Below are positions 1-7,451 of a stretch of 9,824 bases of DNA, in pieces. The stretch comes from Bacteroidota bacterium (lineage in GTDB: Bacteria > Bacteroidota > Bacteroidia > JAADEI01). A program made the position numbers and the translations under genes. Location of the stretch: the NCBI GenBank assembly GCA_015490475.1, contig WFXT01000067.1:1-9824 (forward strand), given 5' to 3'. The notes under the pieces were generated by a model. It was given only the letters and a program-made list of their open reading frames with translations. It did not search any database and was not told the origin of the DNA. Within the stretch, counting starts at the first letter, position 1, and every line of letters starts with the position of its first letter.

Positions 1-726
1 GTCTCCCATATATGCAGATTCCAGTATGTTGCGATGTGCTGGTTCCACAGTATCAAGGAAATGCTTGATTTCCTGCATTGCCTGAGAGACTAGAATAGCG
101 ACAAGGTTGTCTCCCAGAGAAAGTCCATTTGCTATTCCAACGCCAATAGCATAAACATTTTTTAGGACTCCTGCCCATTCCACGCCATATGGGTCATTAT
201 TGCTAAATGCATGGAACCAAGAAGTTGTAAGAACACTTTTCCAGAATTCTATTTGACTGTGCTCCTCGCTTGCCATTGTTAGGAAGGATTGCTTACGCAT
301 GGCAACCTCTTCTGCATGGGTAGGTCCTCCGAATACCGTTATAAGAGAACTATTATAGCCGTGTTTCCTTAAGAAAGAAGCAGGGGGCAGGGCTCCTTTT
401 ACAAGTCCTTTTATAGCACTGGCAACATATCCCTTAAAGGATTCACTAATTTGAAGCAGAATATCATGAACAAAAGCAGACGGGACCACTACCACTACCG
501 CCTCAACATGGGAAAGAATTCTGTTCAGGTTAGTTGAAACATGCAAATTGCCCGATGCTGGCAGTTCCAACCAAGATAAATAATCTGGATTTCGCCTTTT
601 CTCTTGTATATAGTGAGCCTGCTCTGGTCTTCTAACCCACCACCACAACTTGTGACCATTGTGAAGAACCAGATATGCCAGTGCTGTTGCCCATGACCCA
701 CCTCCAATAATTCCTATGTCATACAT
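1..726 (-). CDS. gpsA: Glycerol-3-phosphate dehydrogenase [NAD(P)+], C-terminus cut by window edge
   Basis: This enzyme reduces dihydroxyacetone phosphate to sn-glycerol 3-phosphate in the cytoplasm, the entry step to phospholipid synthesis. The frame is open for 242 codons to the left edge; family members have about 330 residues, so roughly 90 C-terminal residues lie outside. Visible are the N-terminal Rossmann loop GGGSWATA (residues 8-15), SAIKGL with the first conserved lysine (K106), GGPTHAEEV (133-141, the usual GPSFAxE region) and VLKNVYAIGVG with the catalytic lysine K189. The GGGSWATA form and NPDYL at 46-50 resemble Bacteroidota GpsA. I chose the ATG at 726 because the Rossmann strand begins directly after it; it overlaps the M20 stop by 8 bases. 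An in-frame ATG at 744 would add six residues. It is the last visible gene of the minus-strand cluster and no own promoter is visible. Identity is very secure. Confidence 0.95.
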   Translation of the reverse strand, partial: MYDIGIIGGGSWATALAYLVLHNGHKLWWWVRRPEQAHYIQEKRRNPDYLSWLELPASGNLHVSTNLNRILSHVEAVVVVVPSAFVHDILLQISESFKGYVASAIKGLVKGALPPASFLRKHGYNSSLITVFGGPTHAEEVAMRKQSFLTMASEEHSQIEFWKSVLTTSWFHAFSNNDPYGVEWAGVLKNVYAIGVGIANGLSLGDNLVAILVSQAMQEIKHFLDTVEPAHRNILESAYMGD

Positions 727-1810
727 ATTCTCGTTGCCTGACATATTCCAACTTCTTTACTAACAAGTCTTGGTAAGATACTAAAGAAGTTAATGCTTCG
801 CTAAATTTTTCCAGTTCTTCTAATGACACAGATTCATTGTCAGAGTGTGCAACAGAAAGGTCTCCTGCTCCGACCACCAATGCCCACCCTCCTCTTTCTA
901 TAATGTTTACCGCATCGGTCCAACTCGGATAGACAAATGGTTCTGCTGATAATCCCTGTCGGGTCCATACTTCCGTAAACCACTCCCATCGCCAATCAAG
1001 GTCTAAGTTTACTGGCTGAGCAATCTCCCGAATCTTTACTTCTCCACCTAATGCATTTACTTTTTCTTGCAAACGCAATTTGATTTCTTCTGCATTCTCC
1101 TCAGGGAAAACCCTTACATCAATGCCAATGTCCACTCTATCTGGAATGGCTAACATTTCACTACCTGCACGGACTCTGTACACCGTAGTACGATGCAAAT
1201 CATTATTTACATTGAAAGGGAAAAAATTTTCCAATTCATTAAGAAAGTTCATCATTAGAGCAAACGCCGAATTGGAATGATTCAATGAACCATGCCCACC
1301 GTTGCCTTTAAAAGTAATTTCTGCTTCCACCGAACCTGCGTGTGTAACCACAGGTTTCAAGTTTGTGGGTTCAAGGACTATATAAGTCTGCGTTTCGTCA
1401 ACTGGCATACATGCCGAACCACTCCCACCAACTTCTTCATCGGCAACAAAAGCAACATTAACGGGGTCATTGCTATTTTCAAGGGCATGCAAAAGAGATG
1501 CAATTTGTCCTTTGACGTCCACCGAACCACGTCCATAAATCCTTCCGTTCCTGTAATAAGCCCTGTATTCACGTGCTGGCACTGTATCGTAATGCACCAC
1601 AAATGTTAAGGGGGACTCTCCACGCCTACCAATAATATTCCAGTATCTTCCTTGGGGTGTTAAATTTTCATCTGGTTCAACTTCTTGAAGTTCAATAGAA
1701 AAACCGCATTGTTCCAACCTACGAACTAAAAAAGGGATTAGACGCCACTCTTGACCTGTCGGACTCGGTATGTTTATAAGATGCTCAAGGGTTTCTTTGA
1801 GCCTCACCAC
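719..1810 (-). CDS. M20 family zinc hydrolase (ArgE/DapE/CPG2-like deacylase)
   Basis: A cytoplasmic dinuclear zinc hydrolase that would cleave an amide or peptide bond, such as deacetylation or desuccinylation of an amino acid. The complete M20 ligand set is visible (numbering from GTG 1810): HYDTVP with H73 and D75, GRGSVDVKGQ with bridging D98, DEEVGG with general base E125 and ligand E126, EPT with E147, and AHSDNE with H322. GGHGS (H173) marks the lid or dimerisation domain between them. The third ligand is Glu, as in DapE and CPG2, but this does not settle the substrate, so no symbol is given. The start is uncertain: the open frame reaches a TTG at 1852, which would overlap the upstream gene by 38 bases, with GTG at 1825, 1810 and 1807. 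I prefer 1810, four bases after the upstream stop and about 14 residues before the conserved IPSPTG, as usual in M20. It overlaps gpsA by 8 bases. Confidence 0.88.
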   Translation of the reverse strand: MVRLKETLEHLINIPSPTGQEWRLIPFLVRRLEQCGFSIELQEVEPDENLTPQGRYWNIIGRRGESPLTFVVHYDTVPAREYRAYYRNGRIYGRGSVDVKGQIASLLHALENSNDPVNVAFVADEEVGGSGSACMPVDETQTYIVLEPTNLKPVVTHAGSVEAEITFKGNGGHGSLNHSNSAFALMMNFLNELENFFPFNVNNDLHRTTVYRVRAGSEMLAIPDRVDIGIDVRVFPEENAEEIKLRLQEKVNALGGEVKIREIAQPVNLDLDWRWEWFTEVWTRQGLSAEPFVYPSWTDAVNIIERGGWALVVGAGDLSVAHSDNESVSLEELEKFSEALTSLVSYQDLLVKKLEYVRQREYV

Positions 1811-1814
1811 CCGT

Positions 1815-2540
1815 TTATTTTGCACCTTTGGACGGAATATCTGCTCTTTCAACTTTAAATTCTGGTGGGTTATATTTACTTATATCTGCTTGCTCATATT
1901 CTGTTTCCTTTAGCAGAATTTGTTCAACCATTTGGACGGCTTTCTGTAATATTGCTAATTCTTTTGGGGGACGACCAACATAATAGATATAAACCGCTTT
2001 GTAATATTTTCCTAAAGGATATGCCACCAGTGTTGACGGAATGTCTGTAACATTAGTCACATATTGGTCTTGCAACTCCTCCCACGGTACTTCCTGTAAT
2101 ATGCTCTTAATTCGCTTAATTTGTTCATCAGACAACTCGCCAACTCCCGTGCCTTCAAATTTCACATTTCTTATGCCTTCAAAAAGAACCTTACCATCGG
2201 GATAAATCCACGCTTTATATACAGGACAGAAGCCATAACATGGTCCTTTAGCAAGATAGAACATAATTTTATTGGTTTCATCCACAGGCACTTGCTTTAT
2301 TTTATACTTCTTTTCAAATTCCTGTTTATATTGTTGATTTTCTTCCTGTTTAGACTCCTTCTCCTGCGTGGACTGTTGATTTTCCTTAGTATCAGGTTCT
2401 TTTGCCGACGCTGTTGTCTGTGCGGTCTGCTCCGTGTCCTGAGCCTTTTCTTTTTCCTGTTTATTCTTGCATTTCAAATCACTGCTCACAAGAAAAAAGC
2501 CCGCCAGAAGGATTGCCATTATAATTCTGAATGTCTTCAT
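1815..2540 (-). CDS. Exported protein with DUF6438-like domain
   Basis: 241 residues, function unknown. Residues 1-20 form a signal peptide (MKTFRI then a hydrophobic stretch). Residues 25-75 are a Q/E/K/T-rich, low-complexity, probably unstructured linker. A globular domain at about 90-212 matches DUF6438 as I remember it: GPCYGFCPVY (99-108, cysteines C101 and C105), IYPDGKVLFEG, a helix with PWEEL, then TDIPST, and PPKELAILQKAV near the end. The first cysteine after the signal (C24, context DLKC) does not make a proper lipobox, so it is probably a periplasmic or anchored protein, not a clear lipoprotein. The ATG lies one base after the yidC stop, which suggests coupled translation. The domain assignment is from motif recall, and the role in this cluster is not known. 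Confidence 0.82.
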   Translation of the reverse strand: MKTFRIIMAILLAGFFLVSSDLKCKNKQEKEKAQDTEQTAQTTASAKEPDTKENQQSTQEKESKQEENQQYKQEFEKKYKIKQVPVDETNKIMFYLAKGPCYGFCPVYKAWIYPDGKVLFEGIRNVKFEGTGVGELSDEQIKRIKSILQEVPWEELQDQYVTNVTDIPSTLVAYPLGKYYKAVYIYYVGRPPKELAILQKAVQMVEQILLKETEYEQADISKYNPPEFKVERADIPSKGAK

Positions 2541-2541
2541 C

Positions 2542-4380
2542 TTACTTTCTTTTGCGTCGTTTTTTAGCCTCTTTTTGCATCTGTCTCATCTTCTCTAACC
2601 TCGCTTCAAAAATACTCTTTTTTCCTTTTCTGGAACGTTTCCTTTGTTCAATTTCTTTTCTAATCTTTTCCTCATCAACGAAGAACTTTTTAATTATCCA
2701 CGCCTGCAAAAGGCTTAGTAGATTATACAATAAATAGTAGAATGTCAGAGCAGAAGGCATATTGTTGAAAAATCCAAGCAACAGAATGGGCATTAGATAC
2801 TGCATCCACTTGGTAGCAGGATTAGTTTGAGCCGTGGGGGTTTGACTGAAAACTTTTGTATAAAGAATGCTGGACACCGCCATTAAAATAGCCAAAAGGC
2901 TAACATGGTCGCCATAGAATGGAATTTTAAACGGCAGTGTTGCTATAACATCATAGGATGAGAAGTCCTTTATCCACAAAAATCCCTTTTGTCTAAGGTC
3001 TATTGAAGAAATGACGAAGTTATACATAGCGATGAGTATAGGCAGTTGCAATAGCATGGGCAGACATCCTCCAAAGGGATTAACTCCTGTTTGTTGATAG
3101 AGTTTCAATTGTTCCATGCTTAATTTCTGCGGGTCATCTTTATACTTTTTGGTTAAAGCCTCTAACTCTGGCTTCAGGACATTAAGTTTAGCCATTGCCA
3201 CATAGGACTTATAAGTAAGTGGGGACAGAAGTAGTTTGATTAACAAAGTAAGCAGGACAAGGGCTATGACCACATTTCCCGTAGTAGAAACAAAGAATTC
3301 AAATGCAGGAATTATAATAAACTTGTTTATCCATCGGAATATTGTCCATCCCAAAGGTATCACTTCCTCTAAGCCAACACCCAGACTCTTTAAGATTTTA
3401 TAATCATTAGGTCCAAAATAGAAGTAAAACTTCTTTTCTATAGTGGGTTGCTGGTCAATGGGCACTGTCAGATGGGCAGAAGCATATTTCAGAAAAACGG
3501 TATCATACTCTGGGGCTGGACCAATAGCCAGTGTTCCCGAAGTGAAGCCTTCTTCTGAAATGAGGGCTGAGGTGAAAAATTGTTGCTTAAAGGCGACCCA
3601 CTCCAGTGTTAACGTGATTTCTTCCTCTTCTGGCTCATTGCCTGTTATGTAATCCACTTCTTCGTCATCATATAGGCGATAATACAGTTCTGTATATCGG
3701 CGTTCAAGGTCTTGATTTTTTTCCTGTCGTTTCATAAAGGCTTCCCATACGTTATACACATAAGCAGACGGGGGCACCTTTGATGGGTCAACATTTTTCC
3801 AACGAACGGCATAGTGCAGGACATAAGGCTGTTTTGAGTCAAACCAATAAATGTGTTGATATTTAGCGACACTGTCCAAGGGCAACGTAAATATGAAAAG
3901 ACTATCCTTTTGTTCAAAGAGAAAGTTGTGTTCCATTGTTTTTATAAGTCTGCCTCCATAGTCAAATTCCACAGAAAGGGCTGACGCTTTGTCAACCAAT
4001 AGTTCAACCGTATCTCCCCATGCTGTCTTATAGTTTTTGAGTAGGATTCGTGCGGGACGCCCTCCTCTACTGCTAAATTCAACAATAATCTCACTATTGG
4101 AAAAGCGATATTTTTTTTCTTCAATAGGTTGCTGTGGCATTACAAATTCCGATGTATCGGGCTCTGTAGATACTTCCTTAACAACCGTTTGTTCTGGTTG
4201 TTCCTCTCTTTCAATTGTGTTCAGAAGTGTATCCACATTAACTTCCTGCCTGACACTATCAGTGGTTTGAACTGTTTGCTGGGGCACCTGTGAACCAACA
4301 TACCACAGATAGAGAAACGTAAGCACTGATATTACTACTAATGCTATAGCCATCCGTTTGATGTCCTGCTGCTGTTCCAT
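2542..4380 (-). CDS. yidC: Membrane protein insertase YidC (Oxa1/Alb3 family)
   Basis: YidC inserts and folds inner-membrane proteins, alone or with SecYEG. The 612-residue protein has the didermal layout: an N-terminal anchor (about 10-28), an acidic, threonine-rich spacer, a large periplasmic P1 domain (about 75-350), then the conserved five-helix core (about 360-565). Core landmarks are the IKLLLSPLTYKSY helix, the cytoplasmic hairpin to about 432, NPFGGCLPMLLQLPILIAMY (434-453), the FLWIKDFSSYD loop and the TM near 526-562. The hydrophilic-groove residue that is Arg in E. coli and B. subtilis is Lys here (K382), which I believe is common in this phylum. The C-tail (564-612) is strongly basic, as in YidC proteins that bind ribosomes. 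It starts 17 bases after the LEA gene stop and ends one base before the DUF6438 gene. Identity is very secure; the GGC and SSYD forms point to Bacteroidota. Confidence 0.97.
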   Translation of the reverse strand: MEQQQDIKRMAIALVVISVLTFLYLWYVGSQVPQQTVQTTDSVRQEVNVDTLLNTIEREEQPEQTVVKEVSTEPDTSEFVMPQQPIEEKKYRFSNSEIIVEFSSRGGRPARILLKNYKTAWGDTVELLVDKASALSVEFDYGGRLIKTMEHNFLFEQKDSLFIFTLPLDSVAKYQHIYWFDSKQPYVLHYAVRWKNVDPSKVPPSAYVYNVWEAFMKRQEKNQDLERRYTELYYRLYDDEEVDYITGNEPEEEEITLTLEWVAFKQQFFTSALISEEGFTSGTLAIGPAPEYDTVFLKYASAHLTVPIDQQPTIEKKFYFYFGPNDYKILKSLGVGLEEVIPLGWTIFRWINKFIIIPAFEFFVSTTGNVVIALVLLTLLIKLLLSPLTYKSYVAMAKLNVLKPELEALTKKYKDDPQKLSMEQLKLYQQTGVNPFGGCLPMLLQLPILIAMYNFVISSIDLRQKGFLWIKDFSSYDVIATLPFKIPFYGDHVSLLAILMAVSSILYTKVFSQTPTAQTNPATKWMQYLMPILLLGFFNNMPSALTFYYLLYNLLSLLQAWIIKKFFVDEEKIRKEIEQRKRSRKGKKSIFEARLEKMRQMQKEAKKRRKRK

Positions 4381-4397
4381 AATGCAAAACTATTAAA

Positions 4398-5252
4398 TTA
4401 TCTAAGTCTTATGCTGCCTTCATCAGAGAAAGGGAAACGCAACGTTCCTGAATAGCCTGCAAAATCAGGCACTTCAACAATAAAGGTTCCTGTGAACACG
4501 TATCTCAAATTCCGTTGATTGATTAAAGAAAGTGCTGCTTCGCCCAATTCTCCAAGGTCAACGTCCAATTCCACGGGAATCTCTTCCGTTTCATCTGATG
4601 AAACTTCAATGTTTGTTCTAACAAAGACTTCAACAGGCATAAGATAGCCAATTTGGAATGCGTATTTGAGACGCTTGATAGTAAATGTGAACGCATTTGT
4701 ATTCGTTACTTTAAGAGTGGTTCTGACCCTGATGTTTTCAATAGTTGCGGAAACAACCTGAATATCTCCAACGTTAACCTTTGGCAGTTTCAATAGAGGT
4801 AAACGTCCTGAGTGGGAATAAGGGAAGGTTAACTCACCAATTTTTTCAACAAGGACTTTCACCGTTCCTTCAATATCGTAAGAGAATGAATCACGTCCCT
4901 CAAGATTTCTTATCACTTTGTATATGCTTTTCCATGGTACTGCAAAAGGAACCTGAATAATTGACATCGTATCTGGACGAACTCTCACCTTTTCCATTTT
5001 GCCATCGGCTACCTTAACCCCATCTGCTATGAACTGATAAGTCAACTCAGGGATTTTAAGGGACAACTGAGCGGGATTAGAGACCTTATAATAGGCTCTG
5101 AAGTGAATGTTATTGATATTTACACTGTCCAGTTTCAATTTATAGAAAGTAACTGTCGGCTGAGCCTTTTTAAACAGGGATTGAAATATCTGACATCCTC
5201 CAATGGAAAAACCTATTACAACAGACAACAAGAACAATCCTTTCTTACCCAT
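4398..5252 (-). CDS. LEA14-like (LEA type 2 / WHy domain) lipoprotein, probably two domains
   Basis: 284 residues. The N-terminus MGKKGLFLLSVVIGFSIGGC is a lipoprotein signal with lipobox IGGC and lipidated C20, so the protein should be anchored in the inner or outer membrane. After it come two similar beta-rich halves: residues about 33-145 (LKLDSVNINNIHFRAYYKVS followed by NP) and about 158-280 (VVSATIENIRVRTTLKVTNT followed by NAF). This 'strand, then N-P/N-x-F turn' pattern is typical of LEA_2/WHy folds, and the second half repeats the first. The role of bacterial LEA14 proteins is unclear; stress or desiccation protection and envelope scaffolding have been proposed. The ATG overlaps the cupin gene stop by 8 bases (ATGGGTAA), and yidC follows after 17 bases. 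The lipoprotein call is firm; the two-domain reading is inferred from the pattern. Confidence 0.85.
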   Translation of the reverse strand: MGKKGLFLLSVVIGFSIGGCQIFQSLFKKAQPTVTFYKLKLDSVNINNIHFRAYYKVSNPAQLSLKIPELTYQFIADGVKVADGKMEKVRVRPDTMSIIQVPFAVPWKSIYKVIRNLEGRDSFSYDIEGTVKVLVEKIGELTFPYSHSGRLPLLKLPKVNVGDIQVVSATIENIRVRTTLKVTNTNAFTFTIKRLKYAFQIGYLMPVEVFVRTNIEVSSDETEEIPVELDVDLGELGEAALSLINQRNLRYVFTGTFIVEVPDFAGYSGTLRFPFSDEGSIRLR

Positions 5253-5559
5253 GGTCTTTCAGATTTTGAGTCAAGGTAAAAACCGCATCGGCAAGTGCCT
5301 TAACAGAATGCCTTCTTTGAACGGGAATATCAAACCAATCTCCTTCATTTAATTCAATTATCTCGTCCGAAAGGATAAACTGAATTTTTCCATGAATTAC
5401 TGTCAGGAATGTTCTTACTGCCGTCTTATGCTCAGGCAATTCTGTACCCTCTTTCAAGGCAATGGCTTTAACCCTCACACAATCATTGACATAAAGCGTA
5501 GTAACTGCTGGTTTGTCGCCCGCCCTCTTTATGAACTCTTTAAGATTAACTTTTTCCAT
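5245..5559 (-). CDS. Small cupin-domain protein
   Basis: A single-domain cytoplasmic cupin of about 104 residues. The core runs from about residue 29: an LPEHKT strand (H44), VIHGKIQF as the end of motif 1, then EGDWFDIPVQRRHSV (H84) as motif 2. The usual second histidine and glutamate of motif 1 (HxH-x-E) are absent, leaving at most two of four metal ligands, so it may bind ligand without metal. The open frame extends to an ATG at 5577, but I prefer the ATG at 5559: homologous small cupins tend to begin MEKVNL-like, a CAGGG precedes it, and a -7-like box at 5582-5589 would place transcription initiation close to 5577. It is the first gene of the six-gene minus cluster and overlaps the LEA lipoprotein gene by 8 bases. 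The substrate is unknown; a sensory or sugar-related role would be a guess. Confidence 0.8.
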   Translation of the reverse strand: MEKVNLKEFIKRAGDKPAVTTLYVNDCVRVKAIALKEGTELPEHKTAVRTFLTVIHGKIQFILSDEIIELNEGDWFDIPVQRRHSVKALADAVFTLTQNLKDHG

Positions 5560-5581
5560 CCCTGTGCTAATTATCATATCT

Positions 5582-5589
5582 CAAAAGTA
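5582..5589 (-). promoter_or_regulatory. Candidate Bacteroidota-type -7 box for the six-gene minus cluster
   Basis: The minus strand reads TACTTTTG, an exact match to the Bacteroidota sigma-ABfr -7 consensus TAnnTTTG. It lies in the 42-base gap between divergent genes, 22 bases before the preferred cupin start. No TTG-type -33 element is seen at the expected distance, so the call rests on half a promoter. Confidence 0.35.
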
Positions 5590-5619
5590 AGGCAAAATAT
5601 CCTATTTTAGCATGCAGAT

Positions 5620-7215
5620 ATGAATAATCTGGAAAGTAAGTTTGTTGAACTTTATTCTTTAGCGTTTCCGCAACAGGCACTATCGCAAGGCTACTGGAAA
5701 GCCGTTCATTATCGTATAATTCCCGACGAACAACGTATTGATAAAGTTACTGAACTCATTTCATGGATTGAGTCTCTTCCTGATTCCGATTCCACTGATG
5801 TTCAACTTCTCAAGCACGAAGCACAATTATTAAAAATAATATGGACTAAATGGAAGCCATGGACTTATGACCCTTCATATTTCAATTTTGCTGATGGGCT
5901 ATCTTGGTTCCTCATTCATGCCCCTTATCCTCCAGAAGAAAAATTAAGCCTTGCCACTGAATACATCAAGCAAATCCCTGATTATCTGAATGCTATACGC
6001 AATCATCTGCAAACTCCAACGAAAGAACATCTGCGACTGGCAATAGAACAAAACATCGGTGCCATAAGGTTTATTGACACCGTATTAGACAGTGCCTTCT
6101 CAGATGTCAGTCAAAACCACAACTTTTTCCTTCTGTGGCATAATGTTTGTGAAGCAGTATCTGATTTTGTTGACTGGCTACACACACTTTTAAAGTCAAC
6201 ATCCAATTTCAAGTCTTATCGTGTTTCCGAAGAAATATACTATGAACTGTGGAAATATGAAGTTTCGGATAGCATATCTCCAGACTATGCTTATGCACAA
6301 GCACAGGAATTCATAGATGAACTACGGGAAAGCATACGTGAAAAACTTTCTAAACTGACAGGAAAAAGTATTGATTTAGAAGAAGTCGGCAACCTTCTAA
6401 AACAATATAGTCATGAAAATATTATTCCTGCCACCCAATGGTTGCCCACTCTTAAAAGGCAACTCTCAGAACTAAGGGATTTTCTTGAAACAAGTCAACT
6501 GGTCTCTTTTGACGGTTTGGCACCCCTCGTAGTCAGACCCACTCCTGAATATATGCGTGGTAGTGGTGCAGGGGCTTCCATAACCCCTCCCGGACCTTTT
6601 GATGAATCCCCCACTTTCTATTACAATGTTGACCCCATTGAATCATACCCTAAAGACTTGCAAGAATCCATTCTTAGAGAATACAACTACAAAACTTTAT
6701 ACATACTCAATGCCCACGAAGCATATCCGGGACACTACATACAGTTGGCTTACTCTCTAAAGCATGCAGGGATAATCCCTAATATCCTCGGCAACACTGG
6801 TTTCATTGAAGGATGGGCAGTATTCAGCGAGAAACTATTGCTTGACAATGGTTTCAATCCAGATGATATCCTCCTGAGAGCATTCCACGACAAGTGGCTC
6901 ATCAGGGTTGCCGCCAACACTGTGGTTGATTTTGAAACACACATAAAAGGAACAGATACAAATACTATTATGGACTTTCTTATAAACAGATGCTTTCAGG
7001 AACAGGCAGAAGCCATAGATAAGTGGAAAAGAGCGAGACTATCCGTCGTGCAATTATCGTCTTATTTCACTGGGTATATGTTAATGAATAGGCTATATAA
7101 ACAATGGCAGCAAACTTTTAACGATGATTCCCCTGCAAACTTCATTAAATGGCTTCTTCCTCAGGGAAGCCTACCGTTCAACCTGTTTTTCAAACAACTG
7201 GCCTTAACCCTATAG
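5620..7215 (+). CDS. DUF885 family putative metallohydrolase/peptidase, no signal peptide
   Basis: 531 residues. The C-terminal half carries the DUF885 signature HEAYPGHYIQ (residues 366-375; H366, E367 and H372 in an HExxPGH arrangement) followed 25 residues on by EGWAVFSE (E397), which together resemble a zinc site with catalytic Glu. A glycine-rich RGSGAGASITPPGPF segment precedes it (about 309-324), as in other family members. The N-terminal half is helical. The family is generally assumed to be peptidase-like, but substrates are mostly unknown. Most homologues I recall are exported lipoproteins of 550-620 residues; here the N-terminus MNNLESKFVELYSLAF has no signal peptide, so it is probably cytoplasmic. 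The ATG at 5620 is the first start after an in-frame stop at 5608. No Shine-Dalgarno is seen. It stands alone, divergent from the cupin cluster and convergent with the DUF2231 gene. Confidence 0.88.
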   Translation: MNNLESKFVELYSLAFPQQALSQGYWKAVHYRIIPDEQRIDKVTELISWIESLPDSDSTDVQLLKHEAQLLKIIWTKWKPWTYDPSYFNFADGLSWFLIHAPYPPEEKLSLATEYIKQIPDYLNAIRNHLQTPTKEHLRLAIEQNIGAIRFIDTVLDSAFSDVSQNHNFFLLWHNVCEAVSDFVDWLHTLLKSTSNFKSYRVSEEIYYELWKYEVSDSISPDYAYAQAQEFIDELRESIREKLSKLTGKSIDLEEVGNLLKQYSHENIIPATQWLPTLKRQLSELRDFLETSQLVSFDGLAPLVVRPTPEYMRGSGAGASITPPGPFDESPTFYYNVDPIESYPKDLQESILREYNYKTLYILNAHEAYPGHYIQLAYSLKHAGIIPNILGNTGFIEGWAVFSEKLLLDNGFNPDDILLRAFHDKWLIRVAANTVVDFETHIKGTDTNTIMDFLINRCFQEQAEAIDKWKRARLSVVQLSSYFTGYMLMNRLYKQWQQTFNDDSPANFIKWLLPQGSLPFNLFFKQLALTL

Positions 7216-7451
7216 GATATACTTTATTCTTCTGGCACGAAATATTTGCCAAGCATTCCCATCAACATCACCAAACACATGTTCCCCTACTATGCCCAAA
7301 TTTTGCGTCACATTGCCAAATTTGTGGTAATTGTAAGGGATTAAAAAGCCCTACACAATATATGACCTCGGAAGCAAAATCCCTTTCATTAGTTACACCA
7401 TCACCACAACTTTACAACCAACCAGTTCATATTCACCAATCCTGTCAATAG
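7216..7451 (-). other. Convergent intergenic gap with a possible decayed reading frame
   Basis: 236 bases between the ends of the DUF885 and DUF2231 genes with no intact gene. On the minus strand one frame looks protein-like but is broken: 7476-7396 reads ...DALTIDRIGEYELVGCKVVV, then TAA at 7395-7393; 7350-7213 reads 46 codons including GNVTQNLGIVGEHVFGDVDG and NAWQIFRARRI, ending TAG at 7212. A TAG at 7353 also interrupts it. Between them another frame (7411 onward) reads GDGVTNERDFASEVIYCVGL, which would bridge the stops with two frameshifts. This may be a remnant of a gene end, or chance. A weak imperfect hairpin (7331-7339 with 7349-7358, AGGG/CCCT and TTGT/ACAA) lies in the middle without a T-run. 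Confidence 0.22.

Noticed and set aside
525..707. Minus-strand 60-codon frame inside gpsA
   Set aside because: It is an off-frame shadow of gpsA, whose own frame is open with full motifs.
2121..2567. Plus-strand 148-codon frame opposite the DUF6438 gene
   Set aside because: It is very rich in Leu/Phe/Ile/Arg, which is what the antisense of a K/E/Q-rich linker gives; no start context or family features. The minus frame has a signal peptide and recognisable domain.
4385..4392. TAGTTTTG (minus strand), an exact TAnnTTTG match just before yidC
   Set aside because: It ends only 4 bases before the yidC ATG, so transcription would start at or inside the gene, and no -33 element is visible. More likely chance within an operon gap.
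7331..7358. Possible bidirectional terminator hairpin in the convergent gap
   Set aside because: The stem is two 4-base-pair pieces split by an internal loop and no T-run follows on either strand.
7149..7451. Plus-strand 100-codon open frame overlapping the DUF885 3' end and running through the gap
   Set aside because: It begins inside DUF885 in another frame, has His/Cys/Gln-rich composition unlike a protein family, and shows no upstream signals. The minus strand of the same stretch looks more protein-like.
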